NCBI RefSeq assembly: GCF_000719345.1
Contig: NZ_JOFX01000030.1
Coordinates: forward strand, 1 to 64,000
From: Streptomyces sp. NRRL F-2664
GTDB taxonomy: Bacteria > Actinomycetota > Actinomycetes > Streptomycetales > Streptomycetaceae
Reading direction: 5' to 3'
DNA: 64,000 nucleotides
The translations under genes and the position numbers were made by a program. Below the pieces are notes generated by a model that had not been told where the DNA came from, did not search any database, and saw only the letters and a list, made by a program, of their open reading frames with translations. Shown one piece after another: positions 1 through 8,383 of the stretch (positions are counted from its first letter, which is position 1; every line of letters starts with the position of its first letter).

Positions 1-1
1 G

Positions 2-466
2 GTGACGGTGCCGGTCGTGAACGGCAAGGTCGACCTCCGCAACAACTCCGGATCGGTGGACCTGATCGCCGACGTCACCGGCTACTACGCGGCCACCGGC
101 TCCGCCTTCTCCGCGGCCGGCCCCGTGCGGCTCCTCGACACCCGCGACGGCACCGGCGCCCGCGCCGGAGCCGTGGGCCCGGGCGGCTTGGTGAGCCTCC
201 AGGTCGCCGGTGTCTCGGGGGTGCCCGCCGAGGGCGTGACCGCTGTCGTTCTGAACGTCACGGTCACCAACCCGAGCGAGGCGAGCCACCTGATCGTCCA
301 CCCGCACGGGACGGCACGGCCGGGCGTCTCCAACCTCAACTACACGCGCGGGCAGACCGTCGCCAACCTGGTCGTCGTCCCCGTGGTGGACGGCCGGGTG
401 ACCTTCTCCAACAACTCAGGCTCCACCGACGTGATCGCCGACCTGAACGGCTACTTCACCTCCTGA
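2..466 (+). CDS. C-terminal part of a secreted/surface repeat protein
   Basis: The gene enters from the left edge, so only its last 154 residues are visible and the true start is outside the window. The visible part holds a tandem module: the block NNSGSVDLIADVTGYY near residues 14-29 recurs as NNSGSTDVIADLNGYF at the C-terminus, and between them is the RLLDTRDGTGA motif. In actinobacteria this beta-rich module is found at the C-termini of secreted, cell-surface or peptidoglycan-active proteins. No catalytic domain is in view, so the activity of the full protein cannot be stated. A strong hairpin follows 16 bases after the stop. Confidence 0.7.
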   Translation: MTVPVVNGKVDLRNNSGSVDLIADVTGYYAATGSAFSAAGPVRLLDTRDGTGARAGAVGPGGLVSLQVAGVSGVPAEGVTAVVLNVTVTNPSEASHLIVHPHGTARPGVSNLNYTRGQTVANLVVVPVVDGRVTFSNNSGSTDVIADLNGYFTS

Positions 467-482
467 GGCCGCCGGAGAACGC

Positions 483-524
483 ACGAGGGCCCCGCCCGAT
501 CCTGCGATCGGGCGGGGCCCTCGT
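483..524 (+). terminator. Rho-independent-like hairpin
   Basis: A perfect 19-bp inverted repeat (483-501 pairs with 506-524, loop CTGC) lies right after the partial surface-protein gene. It is GC-rich and lacks a clear T tract, as is usual in Streptomyces. It can act on both strands and separates this gene from the convergent hydrolase. Confidence 0.75.
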
Positions 525-660
525 CGTCGTGGGCCGAACGGCAGGTCAGTCCGTCTCGTGGATGCCGTAGAAGTCATGGATCAGGTCGGCGTCCGCCCAG
601 CCCTGGTTCCGGGGGAGGACGTCCCGTGCCCGCCCTCACCGGCCGGTGATCGCGCACGGG

Positions 661-1539
661 TCACCAGGCCAGCTGGGCGATCTCCTCCGCGACCACGGCG
701 CAGGCATCCGCCGACGGGTCGATCAGGGGGAAGTGGCCGACCCCGTCCAGCAGGGTCAGGCCGACCATCTCGCCCGCCTTCGCGGCCGCCGCGACGTAGG
801 CCTCGGCCACCTGCTGCGGTACCACGATGTCGTCCCGGCCCTGGACCACCGCCGTGGCGATGCCCGTCGGCAGCAGCGACGCCGGGTCCGCCGAGGGCAG
901 CCGCTCGTCCCAGTGGTCCGGCCCGCCCAGCAGCTGCGCGCTCGCCCCGCCGCACACGCCCAGTTCCTCCGCCACCGCGAAGTCCGCGATCGGCGCGAGC
1001 GCCACCACCCCGCGCAGCATCGGCGCCTCGGGCAGCCGCCACGGGGAGTCGGGCGGGAGCACGTGCCGGGCCGCCGCCCACAGCGCGAGGTGGCCGCCGG
1101 CCGAGTGGCCGGTGACGACCACGCGCCGGAGGTCGGCCTGCGGCAGGGCCGCCGCGGCGAGGCCCGGCAGGGCGTCCATCGCGGCGGCGACGTCGTCGAA
1201 GGTGTCCGGCCAGCGGCCGGCGACCGGACCGTCGGCGTTCTGGTGGGGCAGGGAACTTCCGCGCCGGTACTCGACGTTGGCCACCGCGAAACCGCGCCGG
1301 GCCAGGAAGTCCGCGAACGGGGTGATGTGCTGCCGGTCGTACGGGGCCCGCCATGCACCGCCGTGCAGGACCACCACCAGCGGGACCGGGCCGCCGGGCT
1401 CGCCCCGGGGGGCGTAGAAGTCGACGACGTGGTCGGGGTGTTGCCCGTACGCGGCCGTCGCGTCCGGCGCGACCACCGGATGGGCGAAGGCCGAGGCGGC
1501 CTCGGCGGCGTCCCGTTCCACGGCGGCGGGGTCCGTCAT
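661..1539 (-). CDS. alpha/beta hydrolase, probable kynurenine formamidase
   Basis: A 292-residue alpha/beta hydrolase of the esterase/lipase type. The oxyanion motif HGGAW is near residue 60 and the nucleophile motif GHSAGG near 140; the C-terminal GVGHF supplies the likely catalytic His. KynB-like and eukaryotic-type arylformamidases share this HGGxW/GHSAGG layout. The gene sits directly downstream of kynureninase and tryptophan 2,3-dioxygenase on the same strand, so hydrolysis of N-formylkynurenine is the natural assignment; this is an inference from context. The 170-bp gap and a hairpin before it suggest its own promoter. A general carboxylesterase is the alternative. Confidence 0.7.
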   Translation of the reverse strand: MTDPAAVERDAAEAASAFAHPVVAPDATAAYGQHPDHVVDFYAPRGEPGGPVPLVVVLHGGAWRAPYDRQHITPFADFLARRGFAVANVEYRRGSSLPHQNADGPVAGRWPDTFDDVAAAMDALPGLAAAALPQADLRRVVVTGHSAGGHLALWAAARHVLPPDSPWRLPEAPMLRGVVALAPIADFAVAEELGVCGGASAQLLGGPDHWDERLPSADPASLLPTGIATAVVQGRDDIVVPQQVAEAYVAAAAKAGEMVGLTLLDGVGHFPLIDPSADACAVVAEEIAQLAW

Positions 1540-1653
1540 CGGCTCAACCTCTCGGTAACGCGTGGGACAGCGGGGACAGATGTTCCGGTGCTCCGGCAGA
1601 GCGGGACCGTATCAGTCTGGAACAGCCGGTTCCGTGCGGGGGCCGGAATACGA

Positions 1654-1687
1654 CGGGGCGGGCGGAGCCATGGCCCCGCCCGCCCCG
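1654..1687 (-). terminator. Hairpin downstream of kynureninase
   Basis: A 12-bp GC-rich stem (1654-1665 pairs with 1676-1687) lies between the kynureninase stop and the hydrolase start. It is probably the terminator of the tryptophan dioxygenase-kynureninase operon. Confidence 0.55.
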
Positions 1688-1710
1688 CGATGTGACGTTT
1701 CCCTACGGGG

Positions 1711-2943
1711 TCACCCGAAAATGTGACCCAGCGTGCGCGCCGCGCGCTCCGCGTCGGCGAAACCGACGTAGAGCGGGGTGAAGCCGAAGCGCAGGACGTC
1801 GGGCGCGCGGAAGTCGCCGATGACGCCGCGGGAGATGAGTTCCCCCATGACCTCGCGGGCGTTCTCGGTCCGCAGGGAGACCTGGCTGCCGCGGCGCTCG
1901 TGCTCGGCCGGGGTCACCGACTCGACCCGGCCCTGCGGGACGTAGGCCGCCACGCATTCGAGGAAGAAGTCGGTCAGGGCGAGGGATTTCGCGCGCACCG
2001 CCTCGATGCCGACGCCGTCCCAGGCGTCGAGCGCCGCCTCCAGTGCCAGCATGGACAGGATGTCCGGGGTGCCGACGCGGCCTCGGGTCGCGCCCGGCGC
2101 CGCCTCGTAGGCCGGGGTCATCGCGAAGGGGTCCGCGTGGCCGTTCCAGCCGGGGAGGGGGGAGTCGAAGGCGTCCTGGTGTCGGGCGGCTATGTACAGG
2201 TACGCGGGAGCGCCGGGGCCCCCGTTGAGGTACTTGTACGTGCAGCCGACCGCGAGGTCGACGCCGTGCTCGTCGAGGCCCACGGGCAGGGCGCCCGCGG
2301 AGTGGCACAGGTCCCACACCACGACCGCACCGGCGGCGCGGGCCGCCGCGGTGAGGGCCGGCAGGTCGTGCAGCCGGCCGCTGCGGTAGTCGACGTGGTT
2401 GAGCAGCACCACGGCGGTGTCCGCGTCCATCTCCTCCGCCGCCCGCGCGGGGTCGACCGGGACGACGGTCAGGCCCGACAACCGGGCGGCCGACTGGGCG
2501 ATGTAGCCGTCGGTGGGGAAGGTGGCGGAGTCGACCAGCAGCCTGGTCCGGCCGGGAGCCGCGAGGCGGGCGCCGCCGACCAGGGCCTTGAACAGGTTGA
2601 CGCTGGTGGAGTCGCCCACGACCACCTGGCCGGCGGCCGCGCCGACCAGCGGGGCGATCCGGTCGCCTATGCGCTCGGGCGCGGTCCACCAGCCGCTCTC
2701 GTCCCACGAGCGGATGAGCAGCTCGCCCCACTGCCGGGCGACGACGTCCGCGGTGGTGGCGGCGACACCGGCCGGGAGGGCGCCGAGGGAGTTGCCGTCC
2801 AGGTAGACGACGCCGTCGGGCAGGGTGAAGCGCTCCCGCAGCTTCGCGAGCTCGTCGGCGGCGTCCAGCGCGGCCGCGCGGTCGCGCAGTTCGGCGGCGC
2901 GGTCCGGGGAGGTCCGGGTGGTGGCCGGGGAGGTCTCAGACAT
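1711..2943 (-). CDS. kynU: kynureninase
   Basis: A PLP enzyme of about 410 residues that cleaves L-kynurenine to anthranilate and alanine (or the 3-hydroxy analogue). The N-terminus carries VYLDGNSLG, typical of kynureninases. The PLP lysine is in the motif CTYKYLNGGPG, where the YKYLNGGPG signature is diagnostic. The start is ATG at 2943, overlapping the stop of the upstream dioxygenase by 8 bases. A longer reading frame extends upstream but has the composition of an antisense shadow of the dioxygenase gene. The overlap indicates translational coupling, so the two form the tryptophan-to-anthranilate branch. Anthranilate in Streptomyces can be degraded or fed to secondary metabolites. Confidence 0.93.
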   Translation of the reverse strand: MSETSPATTRTSPDRAAELRDRAAALDAADELAKLRERFTLPDGVVYLDGNSLGALPAGVAATTADVVARQWGELLIRSWDESGWWTAPERIGDRIAPLVGAAAGQVVVGDSTSVNLFKALVGGARLAAPGRTRLLVDSATFPTDGYIAQSAARLSGLTVVPVDPARAAEEMDADTAVVLLNHVDYRSGRLHDLPALTAAARAAGAVVVWDLCHSAGALPVGLDEHGVDLAVGCTYKYLNGGPGAPAYLYIAARHQDAFDSPLPGWNGHADPFAMTPAYEAAPGATRGRVGTPDILSMLALEAALDAWDGVGIEAVRAKSLALTDFFLECVAAYVPQGRVESVTPAEHERRGSQVSLRTENAREVMGELISRGVIGDFRAPDVLRFGFTPLYVGFADAERAARTLGHIFG

Positions 2944-3781
2944 GGCTGCGCGCCGTCCAGAGCTCGGGGAAGACGTTCTTCGTCGCACGCTTCTCCAGCC
3001 AGGCCACGCCGGCGGAGCCGCCCGTACCGGTCTTCGCGCCCATCGCCCGGCGGGTGGCGACCAGGTGGTCGTTGCGCCAGCGCCAGACCAGTTCGGCGAC
3101 ATCGGTGAGCACCTCGCCGAGGCGGTGGAGGTCCTGGTTCTCCTCGGGGGCGGCGTACAGGCCGGTCCAGACGGCTTCGACCTCGGGCGAGGCCTCGTAG
3201 CGCTGCGACAGGTCGCGCTCCAGGACGGACGCGGGGACCGGCAGCCCGCGGCGGGCCAGGAGGCGCAGCACCTCGTCGTAGAGGCTGGGCTCCTGGAGGG
3301 CCTTCTCCAGCTCCGCGTGGACGCGCGGGGCGCCGCGGTGCGGGACGAGCATGGAGGCGGACTTCTCGCCGAGCAGGAACTCCATCCGGCGGTACATCGC
3401 CGACTGGAAACCGGAACCCTCGCCGAGGGCACCGCGGTAGGAGTTGAACTGCGCCGGGGTGAGCTGGGCGAGCGGGCGCCAGGAGGAGTTGAGGGCCTCC
3501 AGCTCACGAAGGGAACGTTTCAGCGCGTCCATCGCGACCGGGATGCGGTCCTCGCGCAGGGCCTTCGCGGCGGTTTCCCACTCGTGGACGATGACCGTGA
3601 ACCACAGCTCCATGACCTGGGTCGTGACCAGGAAGACCATCTCGCCCGGGTCGTCCGAGCGGAGCTGCTGGAGGTGGGTGAGGACGTCCGCCTGGACGTA
3701 GTCCTCGTACGGGGTCGTGCCGTCGAAGTCGAGGTTCGGGGTGTCCCCGCCGACTCCGGAGGCATCAAGGGTGTTCGACAT
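2936..3781 (-). CDS. kynA: tryptophan 2,3-dioxygenase
   Basis: A 281-residue haem enzyme that opens the indole ring of L-tryptophan to give N-formylkynurenine. Family hallmarks are the N-terminal TPYEDYVQ-DVLTHLQ block, the HEWETAAKAL helix and the substrate-pocket segment GSGFQSAMYRRMEFLLG. The start at 3781 is preceded by GAGGAGA at a good distance; further in-frame upstream codons give a low-quality extension. It is the first gene of a two-gene operon with kynureninase (8-base overlap). The length matches bacterial members of the family. Confidence 0.95.
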   Translation of the reverse strand: MSNTLDASGVGGDTPNLDFDGTTPYEDYVQADVLTHLQQLRSDDPGEMVFLVTTQVMELWFTVIVHEWETAAKALREDRIPVAMDALKRSLRELEALNSSWRPLAQLTPAQFNSYRGALGEGSGFQSAMYRRMEFLLGEKSASMLVPHRGAPRVHAELEKALQEPSLYDEVLRLLARRGLPVPASVLERDLSQRYEASPEVEAVWTGLYAAPEENQDLHRLGEVLTDVAELVWRWRNDHLVATRRAMGAKTGTGGSAGVAWLEKRATKNVFPELWTARSHV

Positions 3782-3947
3782 CGCTGTCTCCTCGACACGT
3801 GCTTCCGGGTAGCGGTCCGCTCCTTCCGTGAGGTGAGTGGAGCCCCGGTCCCCTGCCCGCATCATAGGACGCCGCCGTGGCGTCGCTCCAGCGGGGAGTG
3901 ACACAGACCACACGATATGTCCGCGTATCACTCCCCGCCGTACGGCC

Positions 3948-4361
3948 TCAGGCGCTCAGCGTGTCCGCGGCCGTCGGGGAGGAGTCGCGCAGGAAGGTGG
4001 TGCAGCGTTCGTACTCCTCCTTCTCGCCGATCGCCTCGGCCGCGCGGGCCAAGGCGTGCAGGGCGCGCAGGAAGCCGCGGTTCGGCTCGTGCTCCCACGG
4101 GACCGGGCCGTGGCCCTTCCACCCGGCGCGGCGCAGGGCGTCGAGGCCGCGGTGGTAGCCCGTGCGGGCGTAGGCGTACGACTCGACCGTGCTGCCGGCG
4201 GCGAACGCCTCGTCGGCGAGGACCGCCCAGGCGAGGGAGGAGGTGGGGTGCGCGGCGGCCACCTCGACGGCCGGGGTGCCGGCGGCGATGGCCTCGCGGC
4301 CGGGCTCGTCGGGCAGGTGGGTGGGGGCGGGGCCCCCGAGCAGGTTCTGGTGAATGGACAT
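3948..4361 (-). CDS. DUF3151 family protein
   Basis: A 137-residue soluble helical protein, starting MSIHQNLLGG and rich in Ala and Glu. It matches the actinobacterial DUF3151 pattern, with AWAVLADEAFA, SYAYARTGYHRGLDALRRAGW and the ending EAIGEKEEYERCTTFL; the shape is TPR-like. Proteins of this family are commonly encoded just downstream of class II fructose-bisphosphate aldolase, as here, but a hairpin and about 440 bases separate the two, so they are probably transcribed separately. No enzymatic residues are recognisable and the function is unknown. Confidence 0.8.
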   Translation of the reverse strand: MSIHQNLLGGPAPTHLPDEPGREAIAAGTPAVEVAAAHPTSSLAWAVLADEAFAAGSTVESYAYARTGYHRGLDALRRAGWKGHGPVPWEHEPNRGFLRALHALARAAEAIGEKEEYERCTTFLRDSSPTAADTLSA

Positions 4362-4730
4362 GCCCCCAGTCTGCCGGGTGCGGTGATCCGCAAAACCCCA
4401 CCGTGCCTCGGGGCACGGCCCGCCCGCCCGCGCCCCGTGCCCTGCGGCCTCGCCGCCGGCGTGCGCCGGTCCGCGCCGACCGTGCCTGCGGCACGGCCCA
4501 GGCGTGGGCGGCGGGACGCGCCGTCCGGCGATCGGGCGCGAGTGCTGCCTGCGGCAGGGTCCGCAGGGAAACGGGCCTCGGTGTCTTCCGCGAGGTCGCG
4601 CGGCGGCTGGGGTGGGCCGGACAGGCCCTGGGCGTTCGGGGCGCCGGCCGGCGATCTTGCAGTGACCCTGCGGCGCCGGTCGGTCCGGGCGGGTGGGCCC
4701 GAGGGAGCAGAGACCGGGTGGTGACGGCGC
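4362..4730. other. gene-free GC-rich stretch
   Basis: About 370 bases between the DUF3151 start and the aldolase terminator. Reading frames here are open on several strands only because of high GC content; none has a ribosome binding site or a recognisable protein. It should contain the DUF3151 promoter, but no clear -35/-10 pair was found. Confidence 0.5.
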
Positions 4731-4768
4731 AGGGCCCGGGCCCCGTCCTGGGACGGGGCCCGGGCCCT
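4731..4768 (-). terminator. Terminator of fba
   Basis: A perfect 18-bp stem (4731-4748 with 4751-4768; the real loop is larger, centred on CCTGGG) 36 bases downstream of the aldolase stop. Confidence 0.75.
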
Positions 4769-4803
4769 CCTGTGCGTCCGGTGCCGCGACCGCGGCAGGA
4801 CGG

Positions 4804-5826
4804 TTACTTCAGCTTGGTGCCGCTGGAGCGCAGGTTCGCGCACGCCTCGGCGACGCGCGCGGCCATACCCGCCTCGGCGGCCTTGCCCCAGGTGCGCGGG
4901 TCGTACTTCGACTTGGTGCCCACCTCGCCGTCGACCTTCAGGACGCCGGCGTAGTTGGTGAACATGTGGTCGACGACCGGGCGGGTGAAGGCGTACTGGG
5001 TGTCGGTGTCCAGGTTCATCTTCACGACGCCGTTCTCCAGCGCGGTGGCGATCTCCTCGGCCGTGGAGCCCGAACCGCCGTGGAAGACGAAGTCGAACGG
5101 CGAGGCCTTGCCGAACTTCTCCGCCACACCGGCCTGGAGGTCCTTGAGCAGCTCGGGGCGCAGGACGACGTTGCCCGGCTTGTAGACGCCGTGGACGTTG
5201 CCGAAGGAGGCGGCCAGCAGGTAACGGCCCTTCTCCCCCAGGCCCAGGGCCTCGGCGGTACGGATCGCGTCCTCGACCGTGGTGTACAGCTCGTCGTTGA
5301 TCTCGTGGCTGACACCGTCCTCCTCGCCGCCGGTCGGGGTGATCTCGACCTCAAGGATGATCTTCGCCGCGACGGCCTTGGCGAGCAGCTCCTGGCCGAT
5401 GGCCAGGTTGTCGGCCAGGGTCTCGGCGGAGCCGTCCCACATGTGCGACTGGAAGAGCGGGTTCAGACCGCGGGAGACGCGCTCGGCGGAGATGTCCAGG
5501 AGCGGACGTACGTAGCCGTCCAGCTTGTCCTTGGGGCAGTGGTCCGTGTGGAGGGCGACGGTGATGTCGTACTTGGCGGCGACGATGTGCGCGAACTCGG
5601 CCAGGGCGACGGCGCCGGTGACCATGTCCTTGTTGTGCTGGCCACCCAGGAACTCCGCACCACCGGTGGAGATCTGGATGATGCCGTCGCTCTCGGCCTC
5701 CGCGAAGCCCCGCAGCGCGGCGTGCAGGGTCTGGGACGAGGTCACATTGATGGCCGGGTAGGCGAACTTGCCTGCCTTCGCCCGGTCGAGCATCTCGTTG
5801 TAGACCTCGGGGGTTGCGATGGGCAT
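4804..5826 (-). CDS. fba: class II fructose-bisphosphate aldolase
   Basis: A 340-residue zinc enzyme that cleaves fructose-1,6-bisphosphate to dihydroxyacetone phosphate and glyceraldehyde-3-phosphate in glycolysis, and runs in reverse in gluconeogenesis. Metal-ligand and family motifs are visible: ALHTDHCPKDKLDGY, FQSHMWDGSA, ASFGNVHGVYKPGN, VFHGGSGSTAEEI and KMNLDTDTQYAFTR. The start MPIATPEVYNEML at 5826 has AAGGAG 8 bases upstream; the in-frame extension to 5922 is unlikely. The upstream region carries a parS palindrome, so promoter and ParB-binding region are adjacent. A strong terminator follows. Confidence 0.96.
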   Translation of the reverse strand: MPIATPEVYNEMLDRAKAGKFAYPAINVTSSQTLHAALRGFAEAESDGIIQISTGGAEFLGGQHNKDMVTGAVALAEFAHIVAAKYDITVALHTDHCPKDKLDGYVRPLLDISAERVSRGLNPLFQSHMWDGSAETLADNLAIGQELLAKAVAAKIILEVEITPTGGEEDGVSHEINDELYTTVEDAIRTAEALGLGEKGRYLLAASFGNVHGVYKPGNVVLRPELLKDLQAGVAEKFGKASPFDFVFHGGSGSTAEEIATALENGVVKMNLDTDTQYAFTRPVVDHMFTNYAGVLKVDGEVGTKSKYDPRTWGKAAEAGMAARVAEACANLRSSGTKLK

Positions 5827-5940
5827 CTGTCCGCTCCTTGGATGTGCGGGGAGTGTGCTTATTGCGGGCCCTGACCTGGGGGCGACGTCATCGTCGCGCC
5901 TATCTTTCCAGACTCCGCGCAAGGGTCCAGCCCGCCGGTC

Positions 5941-5948
5941 TCACGTGA
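5941..5948. other. TCACGTGA half-conserved parS-like core
   Basis: The 8-bp palindrome TCACGTGA is identical to the core of the parS site 26 bases away, but its flanks do not match. It may be a weak second ParB contact or chance. Confidence 0.25.
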
Positions 5949-5956
5949 TGGGCGAA

Positions 5957-5992
5957 CGGCCCGGGATGTTTCACGTGAAACATCCCGGGCCG
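5957..5992. other. parS: parS chromosome-partition site inside a 36-bp palindrome
   Basis: Bases 5967-5982 read TGTTTCACGTGAAACA, the consensus parS recognised by chromosomal ParB proteins. Symmetry continues outward to a perfect 36-bp palindrome (5957-5992), far beyond the 16-bp site. In Streptomyces parS copies cluster around oriC, so this suggests that the window lies in the origin-proximal core. The site is between fba and pyrE, both on the minus strand, so it could also act as a pyrE terminator. Confidence 0.92.
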
Positions 5993-6064
5993 CAGGGAAA
6001 CACCAGGTCAGGCCTGCCTCAGGGGCGGTCCGGGACCTTTGTCCCCAACCGACGCAGTGGCCGG

Positions 6065-6628
6065 TCAGGACAGGCCGAGGTCCTCAAGGCGGTAGCCGGT
6101 GAGGTAGGGCAGACCCGCCTCGGCGATGGCGTCGGCCGCGCCGCGGTCGACGATCGTGGCGACCGCGACGACCTCGCCGCCGGCCTCGCGGACGGCCTCG
6201 ACGGCGGTCAGCGGGGACCCGCCGGTGGTCGAGGTGTCCTCGACGACGAGGCAGCGCTTGCCCTGCACGTCGGTGCCCTCGATGCGGCGCTGCATCCCGT
6301 GCGCCTTCTGCGCCTTGCGGACGACGAAGGCGTCCAGGCGCTGCCCGCGCGCGGCGGAGGCGTGCAGCATCGAGGTGGCGACCGGGTCGGCGCCGAGGGT
6401 CAGGCCGCCGACGCAGTCGAAGTCGAGCTCTGCGGTGAGGTCGAGCATGACCTGGCCGACCAGCGGGGCCGCCTCGCCGTCGAGGGTGATCCGACGGAGG
6501 TCGATGTAGTAGTCGGCCTCCCGACCGGAGGAGAGGGTCACCTTGCCGTGCACGACGGCCTTGTCCTTGATCTGCTGCAGAAGCGCATCGCGCGTGCCCG
6601 ACGGCATGACTTCGTTGACGTCACTCAT
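6065..6628 (-). CDS. pyrE: orotate phosphoribosyltransferase
   Basis: A 187-residue type I phosphoribosyltransferase that joins orotate to PRPP to form orotidine 5'-phosphate in pyrimidine synthesis. The PRPP loop is CLVVEDTSTTGGSPLTAV, and the N-terminal TLSSGREADYYIDLRRITLD is the characteristic orotate-binding start of PyrE. The length is typical. The gene stands alone between parS and an aldose epimerase-like gene whose stop is only 21 bases upstream, so the two may share a transcript. Confidence 0.95.
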   Translation of the reverse strand: MSDVNEVMPSGTRDALLQQIKDKAVVHGKVTLSSGREADYYIDLRRITLDGEAAPLVGQVMLDLTAELDFDCVGGLTLGADPVATSMLHASAARGQRLDAFVVRKAQKAHGMQRRIEGTDVQGKRCLVVEDTSTTGGSPLTAVEAVREAGGEVVAVATIVDRGAADAIAEAGLPYLTGYRLEDLGLS

Positions 6629-6649
6629 GCCGACGAGCTTAATTGCGGG

Positions 6650-7432
6650 CTAGCCGAGCCGACGCCACGACCAGGTCGTCGAGACCTCCAGCGGGTCGAC
6701 GGGGGTGACCAGGCGCGGAGCGGTGTTGATCCCGTTCGGCGGGCCCGACTGCGGTTCGACGCAGACTGCCTCGGCCTGCTCGTCGTAGAGGACCACCCAT
6801 TCGGACCGGCTGGTGACGCGCAGCTCCAGGGCGCCGGGCCAGGTGAGGGTGACGTCCACCCCGCCGGGCATGCCGAAGCAGTCGTCCCAGGGGCCCGGCC
6901 GCGGGTCGATGCGCCGGCCGGTGGGGAGGTGGTCGGCGCCGCGCTCCTCCTGCCAGGCGGGGTCGAAGGAGATCTGCATGTCCTGACCGCCGAGGTTGCG
7001 CAGGAACCAGGGGTGCCAGCCGGCCTGGGCCGGGAAGGAGTTGCCGTAGGTCTCGACGCCCAGGGTGAGGGTCAGCGAGTCCTCGGCGAGCGTGACGACC
7101 TGGGTGACCCGACCGGGGCTCGGCCAGGGCTCGGCGAGGTCGTACGTGAAGGCGGCCTCGGTGGCGGTGGCGCCGGCCGGCCGCCACGCCGCATCGCGGC
7201 CGAAGCCGTGGAGGGCGTGCGGCGGATGGTCCAGGGGCATCTGGTGCACGTTCGCACCGTCGTAGAACCGGCCGTCCTTCATGCGGCCGCACCACGGGAC
7301 CATCGGGAAGGATCCGTACCGCGGGCCCTGGCGCAGCACCTCGGTCCCGTCGATGCGCAGACTGCTGATCCGGCAGCCGTTCTCCTGGTCGACAGTCACC
7401 TCGGTGCCGCCGACGCTCAGTTGCGTACTCAT
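6650..7432 (-). CDS. aldose 1-epimerase family protein
   Basis: About 260 residues with the galactose mutarotase-like beta-sandwich pattern: the N-terminal MVPWCGRMKDGRF motif, HALHGFGRDAAW (the HGxxR/W sugar-pocket segment), AGWHPWFLRNL and a C-terminal YDEQAEAVCVEPQSGPPN. It probably interconverts anomers of a hexose or a hexose phosphate; the substrate cannot be told from sequence. The start MSTQLSVGG was chosen because the upstream in-frame extension is low-complexity and unlike the family. Its neighbour pyrE follows 21 bases downstream. Confidence 0.85.
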   Translation of the reverse strand: MSTQLSVGGTEVTVDQENGCRISSLRIDGTEVLRQGPRYGSFPMVPWCGRMKDGRFYDGANVHQMPLDHPPHALHGFGRDAAWRPAGATATEAAFTYDLAEPWPSPGRVTQVVTLAEDSLTLTLGVETYGNSFPAQAGWHPWFLRNLGGQDMQISFDPAWQEERGADHLPTGRRIDPRPGPWDDCFGMPGGVDVTLTWPGALELRVTSRSEWVVLYDEQAEAVCVEPQSGPPNGINTAPRLVTPVDPLEVSTTWSWRRLG

Positions 7433-7481
7433 GCAGTCGACCCTAGGGGTTCCGCCGTGGCCCACGCGGTGGAGGGCCAGG

Positions 7482-8351
7482 TCAGCGGCGGCGGCGCAGG
7501 GCCCGGCCGATGACGACGGCCGAGGCGAGTGCGAGCGCCGCCGCCGGGGCGATCCAGCGCAGGCTGTCGCCGGTAGCGGTGGCGGTCGGTGCGGGGACGG
7601 GGGCGTACCGGCCGCGCGGGGGCGCGTGGTCCACCTCCTCGGCACTGCGGCCGATCATGGTGCGGCGGGCGTGGGCGGCCTCGGCCGGAGGCCGCACGGC
7701 ACCGGCCGCGTCGAGGTCCTCGAAGCCGCCCGCCAGGAAGGGGTCCGAAGAAGGGTCCGAGGAGGGGTCCAGGGACGGCGGCGGCACCTCGGCGTCGAAG
7801 ACGGACGCACTGACCCCGGGGACATCGCCGCCGGACGCCTCCGGACCGTCGGCGACCCCGTCCTCGTCCCCCGCCTCGGCCTCGGCCTCCGCGACGGGGT
7901 CGCCGAGCACGGACCCGCCGGCCGGCTGCCCGGCGGCCAGTTGCCCGGCCGCCCGGTCGAGCAGCCGGCGCAGGGCCGTGGCCGCGGCGTCGGGGGCGAA
8001 GGAGGCGGCGCGTCCGTCGGCGGTGGCACGGGCGGCGACGTCCAGCCAGGTCCCGTCCGGGGCCGGGGTCAGCCTCAGGTCGAGGGAGAACTTCACGGTG
8101 CCACTGCCCCGGACCTCCGTGCCCTCGCCCTCGACGGTGAAGTGGCCGGGATCCTGCTCGGTGACGGCTGCGGACCCCCGGTAGGTCACGGTGCTCCCGC
8201 CGACCCGCACCTTGAGCCGTCCGCAGAGCGGCCCGACGCCGGTGTCGGCGTCCTGCTGGAGGCCCGGTACGCACCGGGCCACCCGGGCGGGGTCGCGCAG
8301 CACGGCGCGGAGGTCGTCTGCCGGTACCGGGACGAACACCTGATGCTCCAT
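7482..8351 (-). CDS. SRPBCC/CoxG-like protein with C-terminal membrane anchor
   Basis: A 289-residue protein in three parts. Residues 1-145 form an SRPBCC (CoxG, DUF1857-like) lipid- or ligand-binding domain: it starts MEHQVFVPVPADDLRAVLRD and contains VARCVPGLQ, KVRVG and a long amphipathic C-terminal helix. Residues 150-255 are an acidic, Asp/Glu/Ser/Pro-rich linker with short DPSSDPSSDP repeats. Residues 263-284 are a single hydrophobic helix (IAPAAALALASAVVIG) followed by Arg residues, giving a tail anchor with the globular part in the cytoplasm. The start at 8351 follows the SRPBCC family. It lies 32 bases downstream of the spermidine synthase-like gene, probably in the same operon. The ligand is unknown. 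Confidence 0.8.
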   Translation of the reverse strand: MEHQVFVPVPADDLRAVLRDPARVARCVPGLQQDADTGVGPLCGRLKVRVGGSTVTYRGSAAVTEQDPGHFTVEGEGTEVRGSGTVKFSLDLRLTPAPDGTWLDVAARATADGRAASFAPDAAATALRRLLDRAAGQLAAGQPAGGSVLGDPVAEAEAEAGDEDGVADGPEASGGDVPGVSASVFDAEVPPPSLDPSSDPSSDPFLAGGFEDLDAAGAVRPPAEAAHARRTMIGRSAEEVDHAPPRGRYAPVPAPTATATGDSLRWIAPAAALALASAVVIGRALRRRR

Positions 8352-8383
8352 GCGGTCGAGCCTACGGCCTGGACCGCACCGGG

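Noticed and set aside
5957..5992. The parS palindrome read only as a transcription terminator
   Set aside because: The central 16 bases match the ParB target exactly, which a simple terminator would not need. A double role is not excluded.
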